Notes: generated by a model from the letters alone, not told the origin. A stretch of 42,762 bases of DNA from Chitinophaga pinensis (GCA_945883825.1 CAMCYF010000020.1:1-42762), one strand, 5' to 3'. Counted from the first letter of the stretch, positions 15,907 to 26,135 are shown. Program-made: numbers and translations.

Positions 15907-17724
15907 TTAATGTTCTTCTTCCCCTTTTGCTAAAGGTACATTTTGGGGAATAAAATCAACATCTGACCCTGGTTTTGAATAATCATAAGGCCAACGATGA
16001 ACTTCTGGTAAAGCGCCTGGCCAATTTCCATGAAGATGTTCTACAGGAGTTGTCCATTCTAAAGTATTGGAATCCCAAGGGTTTTGTGGAGCTACGGGAC
16101 CACGATAAATACTATAGAAAAAATTGAATAAGAATAATAACTGTCCAAGGGCTGTAAAAATTGCAAAAATTGTAATGACTACATTTAAGTCCATAATCAT
16201 TGCAAAAGTATCTTGATCAAATTCATTGTAAACGGTAGAATCATAATATCTTCGAGGGGCTCCAGCTAAACCAACAAAATGCATTGGAAAAAATACGCCG
16301 TAGGCACCAATAATTGTTATCCAAAAATGTACATATCCTAAGCGTGTATTCATCATTCTTCCAAACATTTTCGGGAACCAATGATAAACACCCGCAAACA
16401 TTCCAAATACAGCAGACATTCCCATTACAATATGAAAATGTGCAACCACAAAATACGTATCATGTAACGCGATATCTAGAGCAGAATCTGCAAGAATTAT
16501 TCCTGTAACACCACCAGAAATAAAAGTAGAAACTAGTCCGATTGCAAATAACATTGCAGGAGTTAATACCAATGAACCTCTCCAAAGAGTAGTAATGTAA
16601 TTAAAAACTTTAACGGCGGATGGTATTGCAATTAGAAGAGTTGTAAACACAAAAACACTACCCAAGAAAGGATTCATTCCAGTTATAAACATATGATGTC
16701 CCCAAACGATAAACGATAAAAAGCCAATTGCTAATATTGAGCCAATCATTGCTTTATAACCAAAAATAGGCTTGCGTGAATTTGTAGCAATTATTTCGGA
16801 GGAAAGACCTAATGCAGGTAATAATACAATGTATACTTCTGGATGGCCTAAGAACCAAAATAAATGTTGATACAAAATCGGTGAGCCTCCATGATTTGCT
16901 AACATTTCACTTCCAACAACAATATCAGAAAGATAAAAACTTGTTCCAGCCAAGCGGTCCATTGTAAGCAATAAAGCTGCAGATAATAATACTGGAAAAG
17001 ATAAAACACCAAGAATAGCTGTAACAAAAAACGTCCAAATAGTAAGAGGCATGCGTGTCATTGTCATCCCTTTTGTTCTTAAATTTAATACAGTTACAAT
17101 ATAATTTAAACTTCCAATTAATGAGCCAGCAATAAAAATTACCATCGAAATCAACCAAAGAGTCATTCCTAATCCTGAACCTGAAACAGCTTGCGGTAAG
17201 GCTGATAATGGAGGATAAATTGTCCAGCCTGCCATTGCAGGTCCAGTCTCAATAAACAGCGAGCCGAGCATTATTAATGAAGAGGCAAAGAAGAACCAAA
17301 ATGAAAGCATGTTTAGGAATCCTGAGGCCATGTCACGAGCTCCAAGTTGCAATGGTATTAATATATTTGAAAAGGTTCCAGATAAGCCTCCTGTTAAGAG
17401 AAAGAAAACCATAATTGTTCCATGAATGGTTACCAATCCAAGGTACATATCTTCCTTTAAAACGCCATTAGGAGCCCATTGCTCACCAAGGAAAAAAGAT
17501 AAAAAATCAGAACTTTCTCCTGGCCAAGCTAATTGAATTCTGAAAAGAATTGAAAGCAACATTGCTACAACTCCCATGAAAACTGCAGTCATTAAAAACT
17601 GCTTTCCAATCATTTTATGATCTTGACTGAATATGTATTTTGAGACAAAGTGTTCTTCGTGGTGGTGGTGATCGCCTCCGTGATCATGCCCGTGCGCGTG
17701 TTCTTCGTGTGCTGTTGAAGCCAT
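15907..17724 (-). CDS. ctaD: Cytochrome c oxidase subunit I
   Basis: 605 residues with about 12-14 membrane helices. Haem-copper oxidase signatures are intact: the Cu-B ligand block WFLGHPEVYIV, the HH pair in VWGHHMFITG, and the haem a/a3 ligands in DTYFVVAHFHIVMG. It reduces oxygen to water at the inner membrane and pumps protons. The N-terminal 26 residues are strikingly His-rich (ten His, ending DHHHHEEHF) before the first conserved segment. Last gene of the eight-gene operon, 10 bases after ctaC. Subunits III and IV, ctaB and the copper chaperones are not in the window. Confidence 0.97.
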   Translation of the reverse strand: MASTAHEEHAHGHDHGGDHHHHEEHFVSKYIFSQDHKMIGKQFLMTAVFMGVVAMLLSILFRIQLAWPGESSDFLSFFLGEQWAPNGVLKEDMYLGLVTIHGTIMVFFLLTGGLSGTFSNILIPLQLGARDMASGFLNMLSFWFFFASSLIMLGSLFIETGPAMAGWTIYPPLSALPQAVSGSGLGMTLWLISMVIFIAGSLIGSLNYIVTVLNLRTKGMTMTRMPLTIWTFFVTAILGVLSFPVLLSAALLLTMDRLAGTSFYLSDIVVGSEMLANHGGSPILYQHLFWFLGHPEVYIVLLPALGLSSEIIATNSRKPIFGYKAMIGSILAIGFLSFIVWGHHMFITGMNPFLGSVFVFTTLLIAIPSAVKVFNYITTLWRGSLVLTPAMLFAIGLVSTFISGGVTGIILADSALDIALHDTYFVVAHFHIVMGMSAVFGMFAGVYHWFPKMFGRMMNTRLGYVHFWITIIGAYGVFFPMHFVGLAGAPRRYYDSTVYNEFDQDTFAMIMDLNVVITIFAIFTALGQLLFLFNFFYSIYRGPVAPQNPWDSNTLEWTTPVEHLHGNWPGALPEVHRWPYDYSKPGSDVDFIPQNVPLAKGEEEH

Positions 17725-17734
17725 CTTTATTAAT

Positions 17735-18955
17735 TTAAATTAATGGTTTGATAATTAATGAATCTTTTGGAGTTGCAGTTTCTTCTGCTGCTGGAAAGTA
17801 CTTCATTTTAAAAGTTTCTTTGTTTTTCTGAGCCATCCATTTTTTATATGATGCTTTATCCTTAACAACAACTATCATTTTCATTTTGTAATGAGCGCCT
17901 CCACAAATTTTATTACACATTAAAACAAAATTAAAGTTAGGATTGTTCTTTTCAGCTCTCATTTGCTCGGTAGTCATATTTGGCGTAAGTTTCATACGTG
18001 TAGTCATACCAGGAACTGCATTCATTTGAATACGGAAATGAGGGAAATACGCGGAATGTAAAACATCTCTAGCACGCAAATTAAACTCATAATTTTCTCC
18101 TTTACACAGGAATAAAGTGTCTTTTTGAATAATATCATCCCAAACAGCTGCATCTGCTTTTTTATCATGATTTTCTTTTATCTGAGTTACTAATCGAAAT
18201 AATCTTTCCTTTACAGATAAGGTGTTTCTTCTTACTACAATAACTGAATCATTAAGAATTGTATCTCGATTATTTAATAATTTTGTAAGAGATAAAATTT
18301 CCTTGCTCATAATTGCAATTGAAGAATCAATTGTATTAGAAGTTATTAAGGCAAGCTCGTTGTTATCTGTGGTTAACTTATAATCGTACTTTCCTAATTC
18401 ATTGTCAAGGCCAGCATACCTTGCCGTCCAATCATATTGTTTTGCAAATAATTCAATTCTTATAGCATCTGCTTCTGCAGGAGAAGTAATCTTTGTCCAT
18501 GACTTTAAACCTAAAATTATGATAACCGCTAGAACTATTGCTGGAACAATGGTCCAAATCATCTCTAATTTATTATTATGCGGATAAAAATAAGCCTTCA
18601 CTCCTGGCTTTCTAACGTATTTATAAGAGAAATAAAATAATAAAAAGTTAGTGATAAAGTAAGCAATTAAAATGATAATTAAATTTAGATTTAACAACCA
18701 ATCTGTTTCTACACCTTGTGTAGAAGCTGCGGTTCCTCTTCCTGTCCAACCATATTTTAACATCAAATAAAAAAAGCCAACAAAAGTAAGTATCATAAAA
18801 ACAAACATTAACAAGCCATTGATATGATTGTCTTTATTATTTATTTCATGCTCTCCAGATTTCCTCAGCTTAGAAGAGAGCTCGTATACTCTTATCAATT
18901 GAGCAAGGGCAATTGCACCTAAGATGATTACTATTAAAATTATTAATTTTTCCAT
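17735..18955 (-). CDS. ctaC: Cytochrome c oxidase subunit II
   Basis: 406 residues, longer than the minimal subunit. Four hydrophobic segments are seen: residues 3-22, about 48-70, 85-110 and a helix starting MIWTIVPAIVLAVIIILGL. The periplasmic CuA domain ends with CNKICGGAHYKM, giving the C-x3-C-x3-H-x2-M ligands; His, first copper ligand, is in VLHSAYFPHF. The usual Glu between the cysteines is Lys, but it contributes only its backbone. An insert of about 90 residues (from ITSNTIDSSIAIMSKEIL) splits the domain. No haem c motif. It receives electrons from the ACIII cytochromes. 23 bases after actF, 10 before ctaD. Confidence 0.95.
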   Translation of the reverse strand: MEKLIILIVIILGAIALAQLIRVYELSSKLRKSGEHEINNKDNHINGLLMFVFMILTFVGFFYLMLKYGWTGRGTAASTQGVETDWLLNLNLIIILIAYFITNFLLFYFSYKYVRKPGVKAYFYPHNNKLEMIWTIVPAIVLAVIIILGLKSWTKITSPAEADAIRIELFAKQYDWTARYAGLDNELGKYDYKLTTDNNELALITSNTIDSSIAIMSKEILSLTKLLNNRDTILNDSVIVVRRNTLSVKERLFRLVTQIKENHDKKADAAVWDDIIQKDTLFLCKGENYEFNLRARDVLHSAYFPHFRIQMNAVPGMTTRMKLTPNMTTEQMRAEKNNPNFNFVLMCNKICGGAHYKMKMIVVVKDKASYKKWMAQKNKETFKMKYFPAAEETATPKDSLIIKPLI

Positions 18956-18978
18956 TTTCTATTTGCTAATAGTCGTTA

Positions 18979-20166
18979 TTAAATTTCATGATGAATACTT
19001 TCATCTAAGAAAGGGTGATTAACCGGGGTCAAAGGAGCTTTCGTTAAGTTTTTAAGGATGACCGCAATAAATATCCCAGCTGCCATCATTGCCATCCCAA
19101 CTTCCAATGCACCAATTTTTGCATTAGCGCCTAAAGATCCTGCAGAAACCATAATATACACATCCAACCAATGACCTGAGAGAATTATTAGACCAACAAA
19201 GGTTAAAATGCCAGCATTTCTTTTAGCATCTCTTGACATTAGGATTAACATTGGGAAAGCAAAATTTATAATAAACATCGCAAAGTACAAGAACTTGAAA
19301 TTTTCAATTCTCATTACATAGTATGTTACCTCTTCTCCAATATTTGCATACCAAATCAACATAAATTGCGAAAACCAAAGGTAAGACCACAAGAAAGATG
19401 TAGCAAAAGTCCATTTTCCTAAGTCATGAATGTGAGAATCATTTACTTTCTCCAAGTAACCCTGCTTTTTCAAGTAGAGCGTTGTCATTACCAAAATAAC
19501 CATGGTAGAGCACCACATTCCTGCGAAAGTATACCAGCCAAATAATGTAGAAAACCAGTGTACATCAATAGACATCAACCAATCCCATGAAGAAGTTGAA
19601 CTGAATACAGCAAAAAATACCAAAAAAGTTGCTCCTTTTTTATAATTCTTAAAATGTAATTCCGTGCCACCAATTCTATCTTCTTCTAGCGATCTTTTTT
19701 TGAATCCATTTAGGAAAATGATATATACAGCAAAATAAACTAAAGTTCGAAACCAGAAAAAAGGTTTATTTAAATACACCGATTTACCTTGAATAATTTC
19801 ATCATTTGCAACTGTTTCAGGATCCATCCATAAATAAATATGTGCTCCATCCATAAAGGTAATTACCAATAGAACAAACGCAAGTATTGCTATTCCTGTA
19901 GGAATAAATCCTGCAACAGCTTCAATTACGCGTTTAACAGAGGCATACCATCCTGTTTCTGTAGCATAGGCCAAAGCCAAAAAGAACAATGCTCCCAAGC
20001 CTAGGGCGAAAAAGAAAAAGCCGTTAATTAGACCATTGGTCATCAGCCGTGTTTTAAAATGCGCATCACCCATTCCGGTAATCACACCAATAATACTTAA
20101 TAAAAGTCCTGCTCCTATAAGACCGTATATTAAATTTTTGGCTTTTTTATTGATTTGAAATTCCAT
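18979..20166 (-). CDS. actF: Alternative complex III membrane subunit ActF
   Basis: 395 residues, polytopic with about ten helices, related to the NrfD/PsrC-like ActC but divergent. Segments such as YGLIGAGLLLSIIGVITGMG, YASVKRVIEAVAGFIPTGI and WDWLMSIDVHWFSTLFGWY match ActF (quinol:cytochrome c oxidoreductase membrane subunit). It belongs to the quinone-side membrane part of the complex and may conduct protons. 18 bases after actE, 23 before ctaC. Confidence 0.93.
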   Translation of the reverse strand: MEFQINKKAKNLIYGLIGAGLLLSIIGVITGMGDAHFKTRLMTNGLINGFFFFALGLGALFFLALAYATETGWYASVKRVIEAVAGFIPTGIAILAFVLLVITFMDGAHIYLWMDPETVANDEIIQGKSVYLNKPFFWFRTLVYFAVYIIFLNGFKKRSLEEDRIGGTELHFKNYKKGATFLVFFAVFSSTSSWDWLMSIDVHWFSTLFGWYTFAGMWCSTMVILVMTTLYLKKQGYLEKVNDSHIHDLGKWTFATSFLWSYLWFSQFMLIWYANIGEEVTYYVMRIENFKFLYFAMFIINFAFPMLILMSRDAKRNAGILTFVGLIILSGHWLDVYIMVSAGSLGANAKIGALEVGMAMMAAGIFIAVILKNLTKAPLTPVNHPFLDESIHHEI

Positions 20167-20184
20167 TCCTTCAGCTTATTTAAT

Positions 20185-20919
20185 TTAATTCATTGTTGAG
20201 TCAGCAACAACTGATTTCATTGCGGTTCCATTAGCATCAAATTTTCCATAATTCGGATCTTGAAACTGACGAACATAATGCACTAAGGTCCATATTTCTT
20301 TTTTCGATAAGAGCGAATTATGTGCCCCCATCATGTTTTTACCATAATATATAGAATAATATATTTGCCCATCAGAAAGTGCAGTAAGCGTAGCATAAGC
20401 AGGTACACCAACATAAGCTCCACTTGCAACCATCGGACCATTTCCATCTCCTTTTTCACCATGACAATGCTGACACATTGCTGTAAAAAGTTCTTTTCCG
20501 TTCGTCATCATACTAGCAGAATTAACGGCTGTTAATTTATAGGGATTTATATCGTTTGCAGCAAGTAAGTATTCGTCATCTTTACTAAGATCAACTCCAT
20601 AAAATCCGTGTGATTCTTTCCAAGCAGCGTTTGCTTTTCTAAGATTTGGAAGCATAAGTCTAACCTCTGTTGAATCTGTTCCACAAAAAGGAATAGTATT
20701 GCGAGGTGGGGTTAATGCTGATAATTTTGATTTTAAGTCCTTATTTTCTCGCCCCCTAATTTCACCGTAGTCTACATATGTTTCAATAGATGGTGATCGG
20801 TACATATCTGGCATGTATTCGTAGCCTGAACTATCTGGATCAGAGGTGCAAGCGCCAAAAAGCAAAATAGTGAATACTATTATTGAAAAATTGACTGCCA
20901 TATTTATTGTTTTTTTCAT
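20185..20919 (-). CDS. actE: Alternative complex III monohaem cytochrome c lipoprotein ActE
   Basis: 244 residues. Signal peptide with lipobox LFGAC (Cys 24) anchors it to the membrane on the periplasmic side. One haem c site, CQHCHGEKGDGNG (about residue 148), with a probable axial Met in GKNMMGAHN. It would carry electrons from the ActA haems to the CuA centre of cytochrome oxidase. 21 bases after actD and 18 before actF. Role in the complex comes from knowledge of the family. Confidence 0.93.
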   Translation of the reverse strand: MKKTINMAVNFSIIVFTILLFGACTSDPDSSGYEYMPDMYRSPSIETYVDYGEIRGRENKDLKSKLSALTPPRNTIPFCGTDSTEVRLMLPNLRKANAAWKESHGFYGVDLSKDDEYLLAANDINPYKLTAVNSASMMTNGKELFTAMCQHCHGEKGDGNGPMVASGAYVGVPAYATLTALSDGQIYYSIYYGKNMMGAHNSLLSKKEIWTLVHYVRQFQDPNYGKFDANGTAMKSVVADSTMN

Positions 20920-20940
20920 CTTAAAATGAACTTAAAATTC

Positions 20941-21474
20941 TTAATCTATATTTTTTTTATCCAATTCTATATAACTTGTTTCATTTAATAACAAATCTAA
21001 ATCAGCTTCCTTCATCGAGTTTTCACTCAAGCGAATTTCTATAACAAATTTATCATCTGTAGTTCGGGGATCAGGATTTTGAGCTGGCATCCCAGGAAGT
21101 GTTTTATTACGTAATAAATAAGTAATCGCCATACCGTGCGCTGCGCATAAAACTGTAAACTCAAACGTTACAGGAATAAAAGCAAGGATATTCTGTAAAT
21201 AAGTAAAATTTGGTTTTCCTCCAACGTTTATTGGCCAATCTGTAACCATAAAAAACCTCATTCCTACAGTTGCAAGTGTTAGGCCCGTTAAACCGTACAA
21301 GAATGCCATAATTCCTAAGCGCGTATTTTTAATGCCGATTATTGGATCAATTCCGTGAATTGCAAAAGGAGAAAATACTTCTGAGATTTTAATTCCCTTA
21401 GAAACGAGTTTCATTGCGCCATCTTTCAGCACTTGATCATCGTCATACATTACATAAATTACCTTGTCTGTCAT
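20941..21474 (-). CDS. actD: Alternative complex III subunit ActD (DUF3341)
   Basis: 177 residues with two membrane helices (residues about 53-75 and 95-118: LGIMAFLYGLTGLTLATVGM and ILAFIPVTFEFTVLCAAHG) and the N-terminal VIYVMYDDDQVLKDGAMKL block of DUF3341. The C-terminal KFVIEIRLSENSMKE matches the family. A small structural subunit of ACIII. 10 bases after actC, 21 before actE. Confidence 0.92.
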   Translation of the reverse strand: MTDKVIYVMYDDDQVLKDGAMKLVSKGIKISEVFSPFAIHGIDPIIGIKNTRLGIMAFLYGLTGLTLATVGMRFFMVTDWPINVGGKPNFTYLQNILAFIPVTFEFTVLCAAHGMAITYLLRNKTLPGMPAQNPDPRTTDDKFVIEIRLSENSMKEADLDLLLNETSYIELDKKNID

Positions 21475-21484
21475 GTTTAAACTA

Positions 21485-22873
21485 TTAATGGTGTTTATGA
21501 TAATCCGGTGATTCTTTATAAGATTGCCCAGATCCCTTCAATATTGTCTTAACTTCATTTAAGGCTAAAACAGGGAAGAAACGAGCAAACAATAAGAAAA
21601 ACACAAAAAACAAGCCAATTGTTCCAATATAAACTCCAATATCAATATGACTAGGATAATGCATGCTCCATGCTGATGGTAAATAATCGCGGTGCAATGA
21701 TGTTACAATAATAACATAGCGTTCAAACCACATTCCGATATTCACAATAATAGAGATAAAGAAAGTGAATAATAAGCTTCTTCTTAATTTTCTAAACCAC
21801 ATTAATTGCGGGGATAAAACATTACATGTCATCATTGACCAATATGCCCACCAATAAGGACCAGTTGCACGGTTTAAAAATGCATATGCTTCATATTCAA
21901 CTCCAGAATACCAAGAAATAAATAATTCTGTGATATAAGCCGTTCCTACAATTGAGCCAGTTACCATGATTACAATATTCATGTACTCGATATGTTTTGT
22001 ATGGATATATGCTTCCAAGCTCATCGCTTTTCGCATTATTAGGAGTAATGTTTGTACCATTGCAAATCCTGAAAATACTGCTCCAGCAACAAAATATGGA
22101 GGAAAAATAGTTGTGTGCCACCCCGGTACGATTGATGTAGCAAAGTCAAATGATACAATTGAGTGAACAGAAAATACAAGAGGTGTAGCAAGTCCAGCTA
22201 AAACAAGAGAAACCATTTCAAAACGATTCCAATTCTTTGCTCGACCAGACCAACCAAATGATAAAATAGAATACATTTTTTTAGACAGTGGTTTCTTTGC
22301 TCTATCGCGGATAGTTGCAAAATCTGGAATTAAGCCAATGTACCAGAAAACAACTGAAACAGATAAATAAGTTGAAATGGCGAATACGTCCCATAAAAGT
22401 GGTGAATTAAAGTTTACCCACAAAGAACCAAACTGATTTGGTAAGGGCAATACCCAATATCCTACCCACAAACGACCCATGTGAATCAGTGGAAACAAGC
22501 CCGCCATAAATACAGCAAAAATGGTCATTGCTTCTGCTGAGCGGTTAATTGCCATTCTCCATTTCTGACGAAAGAGTAATAAAACTGCAGAAATTAATGT
22601 TCCGGCATGACCGATACCAACCCACCAAACGAAATTCGTGATATCCCAAGCCCAGCCAATTGTTTTATTTAAGCCCCAAACACCAACGCCAGTTCCTAGT
22701 AAATATAAAATACAGCCAACTCCATACAAACCAATAATGAGCGCTATTCCAAAAAGAATATACCACATTTTTGGAGCCTTGTCTTCAATCGGACGACAAA
22801 CATCTTCCGTTATATCATGATAAGTCTTGTGACCTAAAATGAGGGGCTCTCTTATTACTGCTTCCTTTTGCAT
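21485..22873 (-). CDS. actC: Alternative complex III membrane subunit ActC (NrfD/PsrC-like)
   Basis: 462 residues with about ten helices. NrfD-family blocks such as NFVWWVGIGHAGTLISAVL and IGLWGLN-type entry (here GVGVWGLNKTIGWAWDITN), then MWFERYVIIVTSLHRDYLPS, identify ActC, the quinone-binding membrane subunit. It oxidises menaquinol in the inner membrane and passes electrons to the iron-sulfur clusters of ActB. Starts 17 bases after actB. ActC and ActF are ancient paralogues, not a duplication artefact. Confidence 0.95.
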   Translation of the reverse strand: MQKEAVIREPLILGHKTYHDITEDVCRPIEDKAPKMWYILFGIALIIGLYGVGCILYLLGTGVGVWGLNKTIGWAWDITNFVWWVGIGHAGTLISAVLLLFRQKWRMAINRSAEAMTIFAVFMAGLFPLIHMGRLWVGYWVLPLPNQFGSLWVNFNSPLLWDVFAISTYLSVSVVFWYIGLIPDFATIRDRAKKPLSKKMYSILSFGWSGRAKNWNRFEMVSLVLAGLATPLVFSVHSIVSFDFATSIVPGWHTTIFPPYFVAGAVFSGFAMVQTLLLIMRKAMSLEAYIHTKHIEYMNIVIMVTGSIVGTAYITELFISWYSGVEYEAYAFLNRATGPYWWAYWSMMTCNVLSPQLMWFRKLRRSLLFTFFISIIVNIGMWFERYVIIVTSLHRDYLPSAWSMHYPSHIDIGVYIGTIGLFFVFFLLFARFFPVLALNEVKTILKGSGQSYKESPDYHKHH

Positions 22874-22890
22874 TGCGAGTTATTTTTCAA

Positions 22891-25800
22891 TTAATGATGT
22901 GCTTTTTTTTCTCCATGATGAGCTTTTTTCTTGACAACTTGTAAATCATCAAGTAAAGCATTCTCCTCATTTCTAACCTTTACTTTGTACCACATATTTG
23001 GTTTGATTCCTACTTCTTCTAATGCTTGATATGAGCGTTTCTCATTTGAACTAGAATAAATTTTTGAATTTACATCATTCCAATCTCCAACGATTATTGC
23101 ATTAGTAGGACATGAATCTGAACATGCTGTTGCAAATTCTCCATCTATAATCGGACGAAGTTCTTTTTTAGCAACTAATTTTGTCGATTGAATTCGCTGA
23201 ACGCAGAAGGAGCACTTTTCCATTACACCACGAGAACGAACTGTAACATCTGGATTCAAGACCATACGACCTAAATCATCTTGTGCTGGATTCACTTCAG
23301 TAAACTTCTTGTATGACGGGTAATTAAACCAATTAAAACGACGAACTTTATATGGGCAGTTGTTTGCGCAATAACGTGTTCCAATGCAACGATTATAAGT
23401 CATTTGATTCAATCCTTCATTACTGTGAGTCGTTGCTAATACTGGGCAAACTGTTTCACAAGGAGCATGATTACAATGATGACACATCATTGGCATGTGA
23501 ACTACTTTAGGATTTTCTGCCGCAAGCTCTGCTTTATCATACGAGAAAGTTTCTTTGTCTTTACGAAGTCCAACTGTTGCCTCTTCATCGGAAGCAAAAT
23601 ATCTGTCAATTCTCAACCAATGCATTTCGCGACCTCTTCTCACCTCATCTTTTCCTACAACAGGAACATTATTTTCAGATTGACAAGCAATTAAGCAAGA
23701 ACCGCAACCAATACATGAAGAAAGATCAATTGTCATTCCCCATCGATGACCAATTTTTTCTACAGGATGTGCATCCCATAAATCAAATTCAGCTAGTGGA
23801 GCATCTTCATGATGTCCTTCTTTGTTTAATCTCTGTAATGTAAATGATGGATTGTATGCCTCTTTATCCTTATTACTAAAAATATCAAGGGTTGTTTCTC
23901 TTACAATCGAGTGGCGTCCCATCACCGTATGATGAATTTGAGTTGCAGCAATTATATAAGTTCCATCTACTTTTGAAAGTTTACCCGAACCATAATATTG
24001 ATACGTTCCATTTTCAAATGATACACAAGGGAAAGCATTTGCACCAATTGGTTTTGAATTTCCATTTTCAGAAAGATCATAACCACCATATTCTTTTGTT
24101 TGATATGCAGCTTTACCAATTTTTTCTCCATTTCCTCCTCTACCATAACCAAGAGCAACTCCAACAGTATTTAAAGTTTGACCGGGCAATGGATAAACAG
24201 GTAAAGTTAGAGAGGTTCCGTTTACTGTAACTGTTGCTAAGTTTAATCCATGTTCTTGGTCATAAGTAGTTACAAATCCACCTTTTTCCATATCAAGTGG
24301 ATTCATGGTAATGTAATTATCCCAAGTTACCTTTGTCATTGGATCTGGCATTTCCTGTAACCAAGGATTTCCAGCATTCAATCCAGTTCCAATAGCTGTT
24401 TTTTGATAAAAAACAACTTCCAAATCCCCTGCTTGCGGTAAAGAGCTTATCGCTGCATCCTGAAAAGTTAAAGCAGCTGGCATTACAGAAAGGGCAGCGC
24501 AACTATTGTGTGTTGTAAAAGCAAAATCTCCAAGAGGAAATAAGCCCTGAAATGTATTCTTAATATAATCATAAGCAACTGCTGAGTCTTTTCCTCCTCG
24601 TGTTGCTTTTCCCGACCAAACTAATATCGATTCTAAAGCAGATGCAGTATTGTGAAGCGGGCGAATTGTAGGTTGAGCAATTGCATACTCACTTGATTTA
24701 GCTATGTAATCATTCCAAGCTTCTAGTGCATGGTGATCAGAGCAAGTATAATTACAAAGACTTGCTGTTTCATCCATATGGGAAGCAAAAGAAACGCGTG
24801 TTTTTATATTTTTCAATGCTTTTCCAAATTCAACGCCATTTGGCAAGGAATATACTGGATTTGCACCCAACACTAAAAGAACATCTGGGCCTTTTCCTGC
24901 TATTACATTGGAAACAAATTTTTGGACTTTTTCATCCTCAGACTTATATAATTGAATCGGATTATTTGCGTCTATTGTTGTACCGTAAGCACGCAAAATG
25001 TAGTTTAATTTATTTGTTAAAAGTTGAAGTCCAACATTGTTAGCACCGCAAACTACAAGAGATTCTTTTTTAGAAAACTTTAGAGCTTTCAAGGCACGAG
25101 CAGCAATTAATTCAGCTCCAGGGTTTAAGTTAGAAGATACAGAAGTACTTCCACCCATTCCTTTAATTAAGTATGCTAAAACAGAAGCTTGTTCAGAAGG
25201 TTTAATCATTCCTCTACCATCAGCATTTGAACCAGAAACTGACATAACTGATTCAAAATGGAAGTGTTTAGACATCCACTTATTGTCAGGATTTCTAGTT
25301 TGTCCATACTGCCCTGCAAATTCTGTTGGTAATAACCAAGTAGCTAAGAAATCCGCATCAATACTTACGATTGTTTTTGCTTTCGAAAAATCATAACTTG
25401 GTATAATTGCTGCCCCCCAATTTTTTAAATTTGCTTCGCGCATAGCGGCATAGGAAATGGCATCGTATTGAATGTGTTCAAATTTTGATGGAGACTGTGC
25501 ATTCATGGAAAGCTCCATTTCAGAAATTGCCCTAGTTAAAGAAGGACTAATAATCGTATTACTTAATAAAACAACTTTCTTCGCAGATTTTATAGCAGAA
25601 GAGACTGCAGAATCTACTGAAGACCAACTTTTAGATACGCCATCAATTGTTGGTTCTGCTAATCTTTCGCTATCGTATAGACCCAATACAGAAGCAATAA
25701 TTTGAGGATTTACTCCACCATTTGTAAAACCAAAATCCTTGTTTCCTGAAATAAAAATTGGTCTACCTTCTCTAGTTTTTACTTTTATGCTAGTGTAAGA

Positions 25801-26106
25801 GCAACCATCGTAATAAGTGGAAGCATACCAAGTTGGCATTCCTGGGGTAACATTTTCAGGTTTTACAACATAAGGAACTGCTTTAGTAACCGGCGCCTCA
25901 CAAGATGCTATTGTTGCTGCAGCTACAGAAAACCCTAAAAATTTTAAGAAGTCTCTTCTTGTTGTAGAGGATTCATTTAAACTATCATCGCCCAAAAATT
26001 CCTCAATTGCTTGTTGATTCGGAAATTCTTGATCCTTACTCTTGATAAATGCAGGTGTTTCCTTTAATTCTTCAAGACCCTTCCAATATTTTTTCGTCAT
26101 TCCCAT
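22891..26106 (-). CDS. actB: Alternative complex III iron-sulfur/molybdopterin-like subunit ActB
   Basis: 1071 residues, a fusion of a molybdopterin-oxidoreductase-like N-terminal region (thought not to carry molybdenum in this complex) and a C-terminal ferredoxin-like region. The twin-arginine signal is at residues 48-60 (TTRRDFLKFLGFS), followed by a lipobox-like IASC with Cys 69. The Fe-S cysteines are in CIGCGSCLIACQSENN (about 799), CHHCNHAPCETVCPV (about 873), CIGTRYCANNCPYKVRRF (about 906), and CSFCVQRI with CSDSCPTNA (962-1000), enough for three 4Fe-4S and one 3Fe-4S. It relays electrons from quinol to ActA. 29 bases after actA. Probable client of TatA. Confidence 0.95.
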   Translation of the reverse strand: MGMTKKYWKGLEELKETPAFIKSKDQEFPNQQAIEEFLGDDSLNESSTTRRDFLKFLGFSVAAATIASCEAPVTKAVPYVVKPENVTPGMPTWYASTYYDGCSYTSIKVKTREGRPIFISGNKDFGFTNGGVNPQIIASVLGLYDSERLAEPTIDGVSKSWSSVDSAVSSAIKSAKKVVLLSNTIISPSLTRAISEMELSMNAQSPSKFEHIQYDAISYAAMREANLKNWGAAIIPSYDFSKAKTIVSIDADFLATWLLPTEFAGQYGQTRNPDNKWMSKHFHFESVMSVSGSNADGRGMIKPSEQASVLAYLIKGMGGSTSVSSNLNPGAELIAARALKALKFSKKESLVVCGANNVGLQLLTNKLNYILRAYGTTIDANNPIQLYKSEDEKVQKFVSNVIAGKGPDVLLVLGANPVYSLPNGVEFGKALKNIKTRVSFASHMDETASLCNYTCSDHHALEAWNDYIAKSSEYAIAQPTIRPLHNTASALESILVWSGKATRGGKDSAVAYDYIKNTFQGLFPLGDFAFTTHNSCAALSVMPAALTFQDAAISSLPQAGDLEVVFYQKTAIGTGLNAGNPWLQEMPDPMTKVTWDNYITMNPLDMEKGGFVTTYDQEHGLNLATVTVNGTSLTLPVYPLPGQTLNTVGVALGYGRGGNGEKIGKAAYQTKEYGGYDLSENGNSKPIGANAFPCVSFENGTYQYYGSGKLSKVDGTYIIAATQIHHTVMGRHSIVRETTLDIFSNKDKEAYNPSFTLQRLNKEGHHEDAPLAEFDLWDAHPVEKIGHRWGMTIDLSSCIGCGSCLIACQSENNVPVVGKDEVRRGREMHWLRIDRYFASDEEATVGLRKDKETFSYDKAELAAENPKVVHMPMMCHHCNHAPCETVCPVLATTHSNEGLNQMTYNRCIGTRYCANNCPYKVRRFNWFNYPSYKKFTEVNPAQDDLGRMVLNPDVTVRSRGVMEKCSFCVQRIQSTKLVAKKELRPIIDGEFATACSDSCPTNAIIVGDWNDVNSKIYSSSNEKRSYQALEEVGIKPNMWYKVKVRNEENALLDDLQVVKKKAHHGEKKAHH

Positions 26107-26135
26107 AGTCTATATTTCGACAAGAATATTAATAA

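Noticed and set aside
17925-17970. Lys instead of Glu in the CuA motif as loss of function
   Set aside because: That residue ligates copper through its backbone carbonyl, and both Cys, the His and the Met are present.
18979-22873. ActC and ActF as a recent duplication
   Set aside because: They share only the general NrfD-like fold and differ in sequence and length, as in all ACIII operons.
23892-24230. Plus-strand frame of 112 codons within actB
   Set aside because: Antisense to actB, His/Gln/Leu-rich shadow without a family signature.
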